A DNA stretch of 64,000 nt from NCBI RefSeq assembly GCF_051962475.1, contig NZ_JBQCCF010000064.1, positions 124,001 through 188,000 of the forward strand, read 5' to 3'. Position 1 is the first letter of the stretch. Every line of letters begins with the position of its first letter. The notes beneath the pieces are model-generated. The model made no database searches and had not been told where the DNA came from. It saw only the letters and a program-made list of their open reading frames with translations. The DNA comes from Dyella_A sp051962475. Lineage in GTDB: Bacteria; Pseudomonadota; Gammaproteobacteria; Xanthomonadales; Rhodanobacteraceae. This document shows, piece by piece, positions 8,372-17,077 of the stretch. Both the position numbers and the translations under genes were made by a program.

Positions 8372-8794
8372 TCAGTCGTCGCTGTCGCGATCGTTGTCGC
8401 GGCTGCCGCGGCGGTCATCACCCTCGGCGTCGTCGTCACGACGGCGCGAACCCTTGGCGTCGTCCTTTTCCTTCGACTTCAGGATGAAGGACGGCTCGGT
8501 GTCGGCCTCATCGCGACGGATGCACAGGTGGCGCAGCACTGCGTCGTTGAAGCGGAAGCCCGACTCCAGCTCGTTCAGGGCGTTCTGCGTGACCTCGATG
8601 TTGAGCATCACGTAGTGGGCCTTGGCCAGGTTGACGATCGGGTAGGCCAGCTGACGGCGGCCCCAGTCTTCCAGGCGGTGGATCTTGCCGCCGTCGGTCT
8701 CGATCAGCGCCTTGTAGCGCTCGAGCATCGCGGGGACCTGCTCGCTCTGGTCGGGATGGACCAGGAACACAACTTCGTAATGACGCAGGGTCAT
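8372..8794 (-). CDS. rpsF: 30S ribosomal protein S6
   Basis: Small-subunit protein that binds S18. The 140-residue sequence starts MTLRHYEVVFLVHPDQSEQ and contains RLEDWGRRQLAYPI, both typical of S6. The last 40 residues are a highly charged Arg/Asp/Glu/Lys tail (GSRRRDDDAEGDDRRGSRDN), longer than the S6 core; acidic tails occur in S6 of many proteobacteria, where RimK may add glutamate. First gene of rpsF-rpsR-rplI, preceded by a good promoter and a structured leader. Confidence 0.98.
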   Translation of the reverse strand: MTLRHYEVVFLVHPDQSEQVPAMLERYKALIETDGGKIHRLEDWGRRQLAYPIVNLAKAHYVMLNIEVTQNALNELESGFRFNDAVLRHLCIRRDEADTEPSFILKSKEKDDAKGSRRRDDDAEGDDRRGSRDNDRDSDD

Positions 8795-8817
8795 TGGGTT
8801 TGACTCCTTGTGGATGC

Positions 8818-8859
8818 GGCCCTTGCGGGCCTAACAGCCTCCCGTCGGCGCGGTGAGGC
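8818..8859 (-). promoter_or_regulatory. Structured rpsF leader, candidate S6:S18 autoregulatory RNA
   Basis: In the rpsF 5' leader the minus strand can form two hairpins. One (8837-8859) pairs GCCTC with GAGGC and an inner CCG with CGG around a six-base loop; the other (8818-8831) pairs GGCCC with GGGCC around GCAA. Many bacteria carry an rpsF leader that binds the S6:S18 complex through a conserved CCG next to a bulge. The CCG here suggests, but does not prove, the same element. Confidence 0.4.
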
Positions 8860-8899
8860 AAGGTTCCGTCCGGCCCGATCGGGCGCAGACAGAAGCGGA

Positions 8900-8929
8900 A
8901 TTGTACGGTGGGGCCGCAACTAGGCGCAA
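8900..8929 (-). promoter_or_regulatory. Sigma-70-type promoter of rpsF operon
   Basis: On the minus strand, TTGCGC (8929-8924) and TACAAT (8905-8900) are 18 bp apart. This predicts a transcript start about 100 bases before the rpsF start codon, enough to include the two leader hairpins. Confidence 0.6.
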
Positions 8930-8968
8930 GCATTTGATTTGCGGCGGGGAAAGGCCCCGCGGGGAAGC

Positions 8969-9304
8969 TCAGCTGACCGTGAAACTCTCGCCGCAACCGC
9001 ACTCGCCGGTGGCGTTGGGGTTGTGGAAGACGAAGCTGGCGTTGAGTCCCTGGCGCTGGAAGTCGATGACCGTGCCGTCGACCAGCGGCAGGCTCTTGGC
9101 GTCGACCACGACCGGCACGCCGTCGATGTCGAGCAGCTGGTCGTCGGCCACCAGCTCGCTGGCGAGGTCCACCACGTAGGCGAAACCGGAGCAGCCGGTG
9201 CGCTTGACGCCAAAGCGCACGCCGCGCGCGGTCGGGGTCTGCGCAAGGAACTGGCGCATGCGCTGGCTGGCGGCGGGAGTGATCGAGATGGTCATGGCGT
9301 GCAA
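8969..9304 (-). CDS. A-type iron-sulfur cluster carrier (IscA/ErpA-like)
   Basis: Small HesB-family protein that carries or inserts Fe-S clusters. The 111-residue sequence has the three conserved cysteines: C38 in RTGCSGFAYVV, and C102 and C104 in the C-terminal ECGCGESF motif. The stretch VDAKSLPLVDGTVIDF resembles IscA more than ErpA. Start is the ATG at 9304, or that at 9295 (MTISITPAAS), which would match usual family N-termini better. It stands alone, with no isc or suf genes nearby, divergent from asnS. Confidence 0.9.
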   Translation of the reverse strand: MHAMTISITPAASQRMRQFLAQTPTARGVRFGVKRTGCSGFAYVVDLASELVADDQLLDIDGVPVVVDAKSLPLVDGTVIDFQRQGLNASFVFHNPNATGECGCGESFTVS

Positions 9305-9458
9305 TTGGTGTCGTATCGGCGGGGCAGGCTCGCGGGGGCCCGGAAACCTACATTATCATGCGGGTTTGGCCGGCTTCCGGCCTCGGTCGGCGTGGTCGCC
9401 GCCGCCCTTTCCCTCATTCATGTGCCCAGATGCGGCGCACAAGCAGGAGTTTCAATCC

Positions 9459-10874
<1,416 letters not shown>

Positions 10875-10885
10875 TCGATCACGCC

Positions 10886-11683
10886 ATGCGAACGCTACCC
10901 AGACTCCCCGCCCTCCTGATCGCGCTGGCACTGTGCCTGTTGCTCGGCGCATGCCACAGCGCCAAGGTGTTCGTGCCACCGAACCTGCGCCCGCCCGCCG
11001 ACACCGGCGATGCGCTGAAACTGGCCAAGCAGCGCCTGCAGGACGCGACGCCCTGCTGCACCAGTTTCGCCGACTTTTCCTACGGCAGCCTGCTGCCGTG
11101 GCGTCCGAAGAAGTTCGAGCTCGGTCCGAACAGCCCGGTGGCCAACCTCAACGGCGTGCGCAGCCACTTCCTCGCGTTCAAGCTGCCGAGCGACGTGAAG
11201 CTGCCGTACCGCATCGCTGTGAAGTCGGAGTTGAACGGCCGCTGGCTGCACTCCAGCTACCTGTTCGCGCCCACTACCGTGGTGCTGGACGAGGCGTTCC
11301 AGCCGATCGACGGCAAGGACATCCCGTTGTGCGAATACATGGGCTGGAGCAAGTCAAGCACCGGCGCGTTCGGCAGCGCGACCATCGACAACCCCAAGGC
11401 ACGCTACCTGGTGATCTACTCCTCCGCCGACCAGCAATCGGGCGATACCTACTGGGAGCAGTCGCCCGCGGCGTTCTCCGCCGAGGCGCCGGTGAACATG
11501 ACCTCCAAGGGCAGCTTCAAGATTCCGCACGGGCCGGACGGCACGGTGTGGGTCGGCCTGATGAACGACAGCTACAAGACCGCGGTGGACCAGGCGATCT
11601 GCGGCGAAGCGCCCAAGGGTGACGGCCTGCTCAAGACGCTGAGTACGGCGCTGCCGACGCACTGGATCGGGAGTACCAAGTAA
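10886..11683 (+). CDS. MalM-like periplasmic lipoprotein
   Basis: A 265-residue exported protein. The start at 10886 gives a lipoprotein signal peptide ending LLLGAC (lipobox Cys near residue 22); the longer frame from 10808 overlaps asnS and is less likely. The central segment KSELNGRWLHSSYLFAP followed by TTVVLDEAFQP resembles E. coli MalM (maltose operon periplasmic protein, unknown function), which has a similar SVFAPNVLILD stretch. A CC pair (near residue 50) is also present. No maltose genes are nearby, so the role is unknown. It overlaps the next gene by one base (TAATG), so the two are probably translated together. Confidence 0.7.
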   Translation: MRTLPRLPALLIALALCLLLGACHSAKVFVPPNLRPPADTGDALKLAKQRLQDATPCCTSFADFSYGSLLPWRPKKFELGPNSPVANLNGVRSHFLAFKLPSDVKLPYRIAVKSELNGRWLHSSYLFAPTTVVLDEAFQPIDGKDIPLCEYMGWSKSSTGAFGSATIDNPKARYLVIYSSADQQSGDTYWEQSPAAFSAEAPVNMTSKGSFKIPHGPDGTVWVGLMNDSYKTAVDQAICGEAPKGDGLLKTLSTALPTHWIGSTK

Positions 11684-12006
11684 TGCCGTTGGGAATGCTC
11701 TATCTCGGCCTGCTGCTCGCTGGCGTGGCCTGCTTTCTCTTGCACTACGTGGCGCTGTCGCAGGTGGCGAGGCGCCTGCGCGAGGCGCATCCGGATCAGT
11801 GGAAGATCATTGCGCAGGACGAGCGCGGCCTAACGGTGAGCACGCCGCTGCGCTGGATCCGCCTGCAGAACGCGCTGCGCTCGCCGGTCTTGCCGGCGCT
11901 GGAAGATGCCGTGCTCAACCGCTGGCGCCGGCTGTGGCGGATCTTTCCGCTGCTTGCCTGGGCCTGCCTCATCGCCGCCTTCGCGCTGCGCTGGATCGCG
12001 CGCTAG
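11683..12006 (+). CDS. Small two-span membrane protein, unknown function
   Basis: A 107-residue protein with an N-terminal membrane segment (about residues 5-25), a basic cytoplasmic middle region with a short amphipathic part, and a second membrane segment near the C-terminus (about 87-104). I do not recognise the family. Its ATG overlaps the stop of the MalM-like lipoprotein gene, a coupling typical of genes made together, so it may be a partner of that lipoprotein. Confidence 0.75.
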   Translation: MPLGMLYLGLLLAGVACFLLHYVALSQVARRLREAHPDQWKIIAQDERGLTVSTPLRWIRLQNALRSPVLPALEDAVLNRWRRLWRIFPLLAWACLIAAFALRWIAR

Positions 12007-12033
12007 GCCCACACCGCCACCGAGGGCCCGCCC

Positions 12034-12825
12034 ATGCATCTGAACCTCAACGGACGGCATGCCCTGGTCTGCGGTGCTTCCGGCGGCATCGGCCGCGCCA
12101 CGGCGGTGGAGTTGGCCGAGCTCGGCGCTAGCGTCACCGTGCTGGCGCGTTCGGCCGACACGTTGCAGACCGTGGCCGAGAGTCTGCCGCGCTCGCACCC
12201 CGGGCAGTTCCACGACTGGCGTCAGGTCGACATGGGCGATACCGCCGCGCTCGCCCAGGTGGCCGGGCAGCTGGTGGCCAATCGGCCGGTGCACATCGTG
12301 ATCAACAATACCGGCGGTCCGCCGGGTGGCAGCGCGCACGCCGCCGATCGCGCAGCCTACGAGACGGCCTTCCGCCAGCACTTGCTGGCCGGACAGACCC
12401 TGCTGCAGGCTGTGCTTCCCGGCATGCGCGCCGAGGGCTACGGCCGCTGGGTCAATGTGATCTCCACCTCGGTGAAGGAGCCGATCGCGGGCCTGGGCGT
12501 ATCCAACACCGTCCGTGCCGCCGTGGCCGGCTGGGCCAAGACGCTGGCCGGCGAACTGGCCGCCGACGGCATCACGGTAAACAACGTGCTGCCCGGCTAC
12601 ACCCGCACCGCACGACTCGACGGCCTGCTGGCTGCCCAGGCCCAGGCGAGCGGCCGCAGCACCGAGGAGATCGCGCAGCAGCTGATCGACAGCGTGCCGG
12701 CCCGGCGCTTTGGCGAGGCCAGCGAGGTCGCCGCGATGATCGCCTTCCTCTGCACGCCCGCTGCCGCCTACGTCAACGGCGTGAGCATCGCCGTGGACGG
12801 CGGGCGCACCCGGGCGCTGAGCTGA
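12034..12825 (+). CDS. Atypical short-chain dehydrogenase/reductase family protein
   Basis: A 263-residue Rossmann-fold protein with the cofactor-binding GASGGIG motif (residues 14-20), NNTGG at 91-95 (usually NNAG) and the structural NVLPGYTRT stretch. The catalytic Tyr-x-x-x-Lys of classical SDRs is absent: the aligned positions are Ser157 and Arg161 (SNTVRAAVAGW). A divergent SDR branch with Asn/Ser and Arg in these positions is known from other bacteria. It may still bind NAD(P)(H), but classical oxidoreductase chemistry is doubtful. It precedes nei by one base, probably in one transcript. Confidence 0.88.
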   Translation: MHLNLNGRHALVCGASGGIGRATAVELAELGASVTVLARSADTLQTVAESLPRSHPGQFHDWRQVDMGDTAALAQVAGQLVANRPVHIVINNTGGPPGGSAHAADRAAYETAFRQHLLAGQTLLQAVLPGMRAEGYGRWVNVISTSVKEPIAGLGVSNTVRAAVAGWAKTLAGELAADGITVNNVLPGYTRTARLDGLLAAQAQASGRSTEEIAQQLIDSVPARRFGEASEVAAMIAFLCTPAAAYVNGVSIAVDGGRTRALS

Positions 12826-12826
12826 C

Positions 12827-13618
12827 GTGCCCGAAGGGCCGGAGATCCGCCGCGCTGCCGATGCGCTCGCCGCCGCCGTGGTCGGCCAACCGCTGACGCG
12901 GGCGTGATTCGCCTTCGACGCGCTCAAGCGTTACGAAAAGCCGCTCGTCGGCCGCACCATCGAAGCGATCACGCCGCATGGCAAGGCGCTGCTCACCCGC
13001 TTCGACAACGGACTGACCCTGTACAGCCACAACCAGCTTTACGGCGTGTGGCGCGTAGCGACCGCCGGCCGTCCACCGGCGACCACGCGCAGCCTGCGCG
13101 TGGCACTGGAAACCGAGCGCAAGGCGATCCTGCTGTACAGCGCCACGGACATCGAGATGCGGCCCAGCGACCAGGTGCACGAGCATCCGTTCCTGCAGCG
13201 CATCGGGCCAGACGCGCTCGACCCTTCGCTGGATGCGGTTACCGTCGCCGCGAGGCTGCATGACCCACGTTTCGCCCGCCGCCGGCTCGGTGCGCTGCTG
13301 CTCGACCAGGCGTTCATCGCCGGACTGGGCAACTACCTACGAGTAGAGATCCTGTGGGAAGCGGGCCTGGGGCCGCAGAGCCGCCCGTGCGACCTGGACC
13401 CGGCTGAGCACGCCGCGCTTGCCGAGGCGATCCTCGACCTGCCGCGCCGCTCCTATCGCACCCGCGGCAAGCGCGGCGCAGGCCACCTGCAGGACACCCC
13501 GTTCCGCTTCCGCGCCTACGAGCGCGGCGGCGAGGATTGCCCGCGCTGCCTGGCGCCGATCGAGAAATCGATGGTCGCGAGCCGACCGTTCTACGCCTGC
13601 CCGCGCTGCCAGCGCTGA
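12827..13618 (+). pseudogene. nei: Endonuclease VIII (Nei) interrupted by one in-frame TGA
   Basis: DNA glycosylase/AP lyase removing oxidised pyrimidines. From the GTG at 12827 the frame reads VPEGPEIRRAADAL, the Nei N-terminus with catalytic Pro2 and Glu3. It meets TGA at 12905-12907 (codon 27), then continues in the same frame with FAFDALKRYEK, YSHNQLYGVWRV, LLDQAFIAGLGNYLRVEILW and the zinc finger CPRC...CPRC up to 13618. Total length without the stop is 263 codons, equal to E. coli Nei. The TGA falls where E. coli Nei has Trp27, so one G-to-A change explains it. It is either a recent null allele, a sequencing error, or a readthrough case. No internal restart could restore the N-terminal active site. 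Confidence 0.88.
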
Positions 13619-13693
13619 GCCGTCGGGCGGCGCCGGGTTACCATACGCGGCTGCGGGCAGCGCGCCCGATGTCCACTTGCCGAAGGATCTTCC

Positions 13694-14365
13694 ATGAGCC
13701 ACAACCCCCTGCAGGATCTCATCGACAGCAATCGCCGCTGGTCCGAAACGGTGCGCGAATCCGACCCGGCCTTTTTCGAGCGGCTGGCCAAGCAGCAGTC
13801 ACCGAAGTACCTGTGGATCGGCTGCTCCGACTCGCGCGTGCCGGCCACCCAGATCGTCGACCTGCCGCCGGGCGAGATCTTCGTGCAGCGCAACGTCGCC
13901 AACGTGGTCTCGCACACCGACCTCAATTGCCTGAGCACGATCCAGTTCGCGGTCGATGTGCTCAAGGTGGAGCACATCATCGTGGTCGGCCACTACGGCT
14001 GCGGCGGCGTGCAGGCGGTGCTCGACGATCGCCGCATGGGCCTGGTCGACAACTGGCTGCGCCACGTCGGCGACGTCGCCAAGAAGCACCACGCCATGCT
14101 GACCGGGCTGGAGAACATGACCGACCGCAATGTGCGCTTGTGCGAGCTCAATGCGCTGGAGCAGGCGGTGAACGTGTGCCACACCACTATGGTGATGGAT
14201 GCCTGGGAGCGCGGGCAGCAGCTCAGCGTGCACGCCTGGTGCTACAGCCTGACCAATGGCCACATGAACGACCTGGGCGTGCACATCGACAGTCACGGCG
14301 CGATCTGGCCGAGCTATGAGGCGGGACTGGAGCGTCTGGCCAGCCGCATCGGCGAGCCGCGCTGA
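13694..14365 (+). CDS. can: Beta-class carbonic anhydrase
   Basis: Zinc enzyme interconverting CO2 and bicarbonate, needed for carboxylation reactions at ambient CO2. The 223 residues show the complete beta-CA site: Cys44, Asp46 and Arg48 in WIGCSDSRVP, and His100 and Cys103 in GHYGCGG. Length and spacing match E. coli Can. The ATG at 13694 follows AGGATCTTCC. It faces hutG tail to tail, with only 6 bp between the stops. Confidence 0.96.
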   Translation: MSHNPLQDLIDSNRRWSETVRESDPAFFERLAKQQSPKYLWIGCSDSRVPATQIVDLPPGEIFVQRNVANVVSHTDLNCLSTIQFAVDVLKVEHIIVVGHYGCGGVQAVLDDRRMGLVDNWLRHVGDVAKKHHAMLTGLENMTDRNVRLCELNALEQAVNVCHTTMVMDAWERGQQLSVHAWCYSLTNGHMNDLGVHIDSHGAIWPSYEAGLERLASRIGEPR

Positions 14366-14371
14366 GGCGGC

Positions 14372-15163
14372 CTAGTCGTCGGTAAGGCAGGCGCGCAGCA
14401 GCGCGCCGATCACCGCCTGCACGCCAGCCGCCTGCGCGGGCAGGAAGTCGAGGCTGTCCTCGTCCATGTAGGTGTACTGGGCCAGTTCCAGCTGCACCGC
14501 CTGCAAGTTATCCGCCGGACGGCCGTAGTGCCGGGTGATGTAGCCCCCCTTGAAGCGGCCGTTCACCACGTGGCTATAGCCGTCCTGCCGATGCAGCACA
14601 GCATCGAGCCGCACCTGCAGCGGCGCCCCGCAGCTGGCGCCGTCGGCGGTGCCTAGGTTGAAGTCCGGCAGTTGGCCATCGAACAGCATCGGCACTCGGC
14701 TGCGGATCGAATGACCCTCCCACAGCACGACGCGGCCGTATTCGCGCTGCAGCCGCGCCAGTTCGTCGGACAACGCATCGTGATAGGGCTGCCAATACTC
14801 CTTCACGCGACGCGCGACCTCGCCGGTCTCCGGCTCGCCGCCCGCTACGTAGAGCGGTGCACCGTCGAAGCCGATGGTCGACACCAGGCCCGTCTCGCGC
14901 TGCCCTGGATACAGCGCATGCCCGTCGGCTGGGCGATTGAGATCGACCACGTAGCGCGAGAGCGACGGCCGCAGCACGCTGGCGCCGAGTGCCTCGGCCA
15001 GGGGCGCGTAGAGACGGCCGACGTGCCAGTCGGTATCGAGCGAACGGCGCGCCTGCGGCGTCATGCGCTCGGCGATGTCGGCAGGGATCGTGCTGCCGTC
15101 GTGCGGCAGGCTGATCAGCAGCGGCGCGGTGCCGCGCGTGAGGGTAACGATGGGCTGGTCCAT
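14372..15163 (-). CDS. hutG: N-formylglutamate deformylase (amidohydrolase)
   Basis: Hydrolyses N-formyl-L-glutamate to formate and glutamate, the last step of one histidine-degradation route. The 263 residues include ISLPHDGSTIP, SLSRYVVDLNRP, WEGHSIRSRVP and FKGGYITRHYG, all characteristic of the HutG/N-formylglutamate amidohydrolase family. No other hut genes are in the window, so it may act alone in salvage of formylated amino acids. It lies downstream of the same-strand gor gene, 31 bp away, and may share its transcript. Confidence 0.9.
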   Translation of the reverse strand: MDQPIVTLTRGTAPLLISLPHDGSTIPADIAERMTPQARRSLDTDWHVGRLYAPLAEALGASVLRPSLSRYVVDLNRPADGHALYPGQRETGLVSTIGFDGAPLYVAGGEPETGEVARRVKEYWQPYHDALSDELARLQREYGRVVLWEGHSIRSRVPMLFDGQLPDFNLGTADGASCGAPLQVRLDAVLHRQDGYSHVVNGRFKGGYITRHYGRPADNLQAVQLELAQYTYMDEDSLDFLPAQAAGVQAVIGALLRACLTDD

Positions 15164-15194
15164 GCCGACAGTGTAGCGACGTGCTGCGCGGCGC

Positions 15195-16541
15195 TCAGCC
15201 CATCAGCACCAGCTCCTCGGCGGAGGTGGGATGGATCGCTACCGTGGCGTCCAGGTCGCGCTTGCGCAGGCCGAGCTTCATCGCCACCGCAAAGCCCTGC
15301 AGCATCTCGTCGGCGCCGGGGCCTAGCGCATGGATGCCGACCACGCGTTCGTCCTTGCCCATGCAGATCACCTTCATCAGCGACGCCTCGCGGCGCCCGG
15401 CCAACGCCAGCTGCATCGGCGTGAAGCGGCTGCGGTAGCAGCGCACGGCATCGCCGTGCCGCTCACGCGCCTGCACTTCGTCCAGTCCCACGGTGGCCAG
15501 CGGCGGCTCGCTGAACAGCACGCCGGGGATGTTCTCGTAGTCCAGTCGCGCCTGCGGCTGGCCGCCGAACAGGCGGTCGGCCAGCCGTCGTCCCGCCGCC
15601 ACCGCGACCGGTGTCAACTCCACGCGGTCGGTGACGTCGCCTACGGCGTAGACACCGGGGCATGCGGTGTTCTGGTAATCGTCCACTGGCACGTGGCCGC
15701 GCCGACCGAGCGCGATGCCCAGCGCCTCCAGGCCAAGACCCTCGGTATGCGGGACGCGACCGACCGCCCACAGCACGGCGTCGTACGGGCCGCCGGCATC
15801 CATGTCATCGCCGTCGAGCAGCAGGCCTTGGGCCTCACGCCTCGCCGCCTGCACCTCGATCGGGCGGATCATGCGGATGCCGTCGTGCTGCATGCGGTCG
15901 GCCAGCGCGTCGGTCAGCTCGGCATCGAAGCCGGCCAGCAGCGGGCCGCGCACCAGCAGGCTCACCTCGCAGCCGAACGCCCGCAGCAGACCGGCGAACT
16001 CCACCGCCACGTAGCCGCCACCGACCACCGCCACCCGCCGCGGCAGGGCACGCAGCGCGAACATGTCATCGGACACCCAGCCCAGGTCGAAACCCGGGAT
16101 ATCCAGTCGGCGCGGGCGCCCGCCGGTGGCGATCACCACGTGCGGCGCCTGCCAGCGTTGGCCGTCCGCAGCCTCCACGATGCCGGCGTCAACCAACCGG
16201 CCGGCGCTGGACACGCGCTGCACGCCGGCGTTGCGCAGGCGCTCTTCGTAACGGACGGTGATACCGTCCACGTAGTCCTGGCGCAGTTGGCGGAAGCGCT
16301 CCCAATCCAGCGCGCCGGCCGTCCCGTCGAAGCCGTATTCGCGCGCCAGCGACCGCTGCTGCGCCAGTTGCGCGGCGTACCACAGCGCCTTCTTCGGCAC
16401 GCAGCCGCGATGCACGCAGGTGCCGCCGGGCGGCGCGGGGTCAAAAAGCACCACTTTCGCGCCGTGATGCGCCGCGCGAAACGCCGTGGCCAGCCCGCCC
16501 GAGCCGGCCCCCAGCACGATGAGATCGCAGACCTGCGCCAT
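15195..16541 (-). CDS. gor: Glutathione reductase (NADPH)
   Basis: FAD-dependent disulfide reductase keeping glutathione reduced. I choose the ATG at 16541 (MAQVCDLIVLGAG), preceded by TTGGAG at good spacing, over the ATG at 16559. The 448 residues show the FAD-binding GAGSGG, the redox-active Cys42/Cys47 pair in GGTCVHRGCVPKK, the NADPH-binding GGGYVAVE and the C-terminal interface motif AIHPTSAEELV with catalytic His. The CVHRGC variant replaces the common CVNVGC but leaves both cysteines. Trypanothione- or mycothione-type relatives are less likely given the C-terminus. Confidence 0.92.
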   Translation of the reverse strand: MAQVCDLIVLGAGSGGLATAFRAAHHGAKVVLFDPAPPGGTCVHRGCVPKKALWYAAQLAQQRSLAREYGFDGTAGALDWERFRQLRQDYVDGITVRYEERLRNAGVQRVSSAGRLVDAGIVEAADGQRWQAPHVVIATGGRPRRLDIPGFDLGWVSDDMFALRALPRRVAVVGGGYVAVEFAGLLRAFGCEVSLLVRGPLLAGFDAELTDALADRMQHDGIRMIRPIEVQAARREAQGLLLDGDDMDAGGPYDAVLWAVGRVPHTEGLGLEALGIALGRRGHVPVDDYQNTACPGVYAVGDVTDRVELTPVAVAAGRRLADRLFGGQPQARLDYENIPGVLFSEPPLATVGLDEVQARERHGDAVRCYRSRFTPMQLALAGRREASLMKVICMGKDERVVGIHALGPGADEMLQGFAVAMKLGLRKRDLDATVAIHPTSAEELVLMG

Positions 16542-16632
16542 GGAGCGTTCTCCAAACATGAGCGGACCGGCAGTATCGCCGGTTCAGCGTCAACGGTTCG
16601 GGAGCTGGCGTCGGCTACTTGCGCGCCGATGA

Positions 16633-16672
16633 ATTACGCCTGTAATCTCGGACCGAAGATTACGGACGTAAT
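16633..16672. promoter_or_regulatory. Paired BlaI-type operators upstream of blaI
   Basis: Two near-identical palindromes, ATTACGCCTGTAAT (16633-16646) and ATTACGGACGTAAT (16659-16672), have centres 26 bp apart; the second ends 17 bp before the blaI ATG. The form ATTAC-N4-GTAAT fits dyad operators of BlaI/MecI-family repressors. The only other pair of this type that I found in the window lies at 29466-29503. Confidence 0.8.
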
Positions 16673-16689
16673 CCACAAGGAGGCCAGGC

Positions 16690-17076
16690 ATGCGTCGCGA
16701 CATCCCCGCCATCACCGATGCCGAGAGTCAGGTCATGGCCGTGCTGTGGCAGCACGCGCCGCGCAGTTCGGAAGAGATCGTCGCGGCGCTGGGCGAAACC
16801 ACCGACTGGCACGAAAAGACCATCCGCACCTTGCTCAACCGCCTGCTCGGCAAGGCGGCGGTAAACGCCGAACGCGACGGCCGACGCTACCTCTACCGCC
16901 CGCTGCTCACCCGCGAGCAATGGCAGTCGAGCGAGAGTCGCAACCTGCTCGACCGCGTGTTCGGCGGAAAGGTAGCGCCGCTGCTGGCGCACTTTTCCAC
17001 GCACGAGAAACTCAGCAAACGCGACATCGCCGAGCTGCGTGCCTTGATCGACACCATCGACGCCAAGGAGCGCTGA
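16690..17076 (+). CDS. blaI: BlaI/MecI/CopY-family transcriptional repressor
   Basis: A 128-residue winged-helix repressor. The N-terminal half (ITDAESQVMAVLWQHAP, then TIRTLLNRLLGK and GRRYLYRPLL) is the typical BlaI DNA-binding domain; the C-terminal half is the helical dimerisation part where family members are cleaved or released on induction. It is preceded by two operator dyads (autoregulation) and by CAAGGAGG. The M56 protease gene follows after one base. No beta-lactamase lies nearby, so the target is probably an envelope function. Confidence 0.92.
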   Translation: MRRDIPAITDAESQVMAVLWQHAPRSSEEIVAALGETTDWHEKTIRTLLNRLLGKAAVNAERDGRRYLYRPLLTREQWQSSESRNLLDRVFGGKVAPLLAHFSTHEKLSKRDIAELRALIDTIDAKER

Positions 17077-17077
17077 G

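Noticed and set aside
12905..12907. TGA in nei as a selenocysteine codon
   Set aside because: Orthologues have Trp here, the position is not a catalytic Cys site, and I see no plausible SECIS hairpin just downstream.
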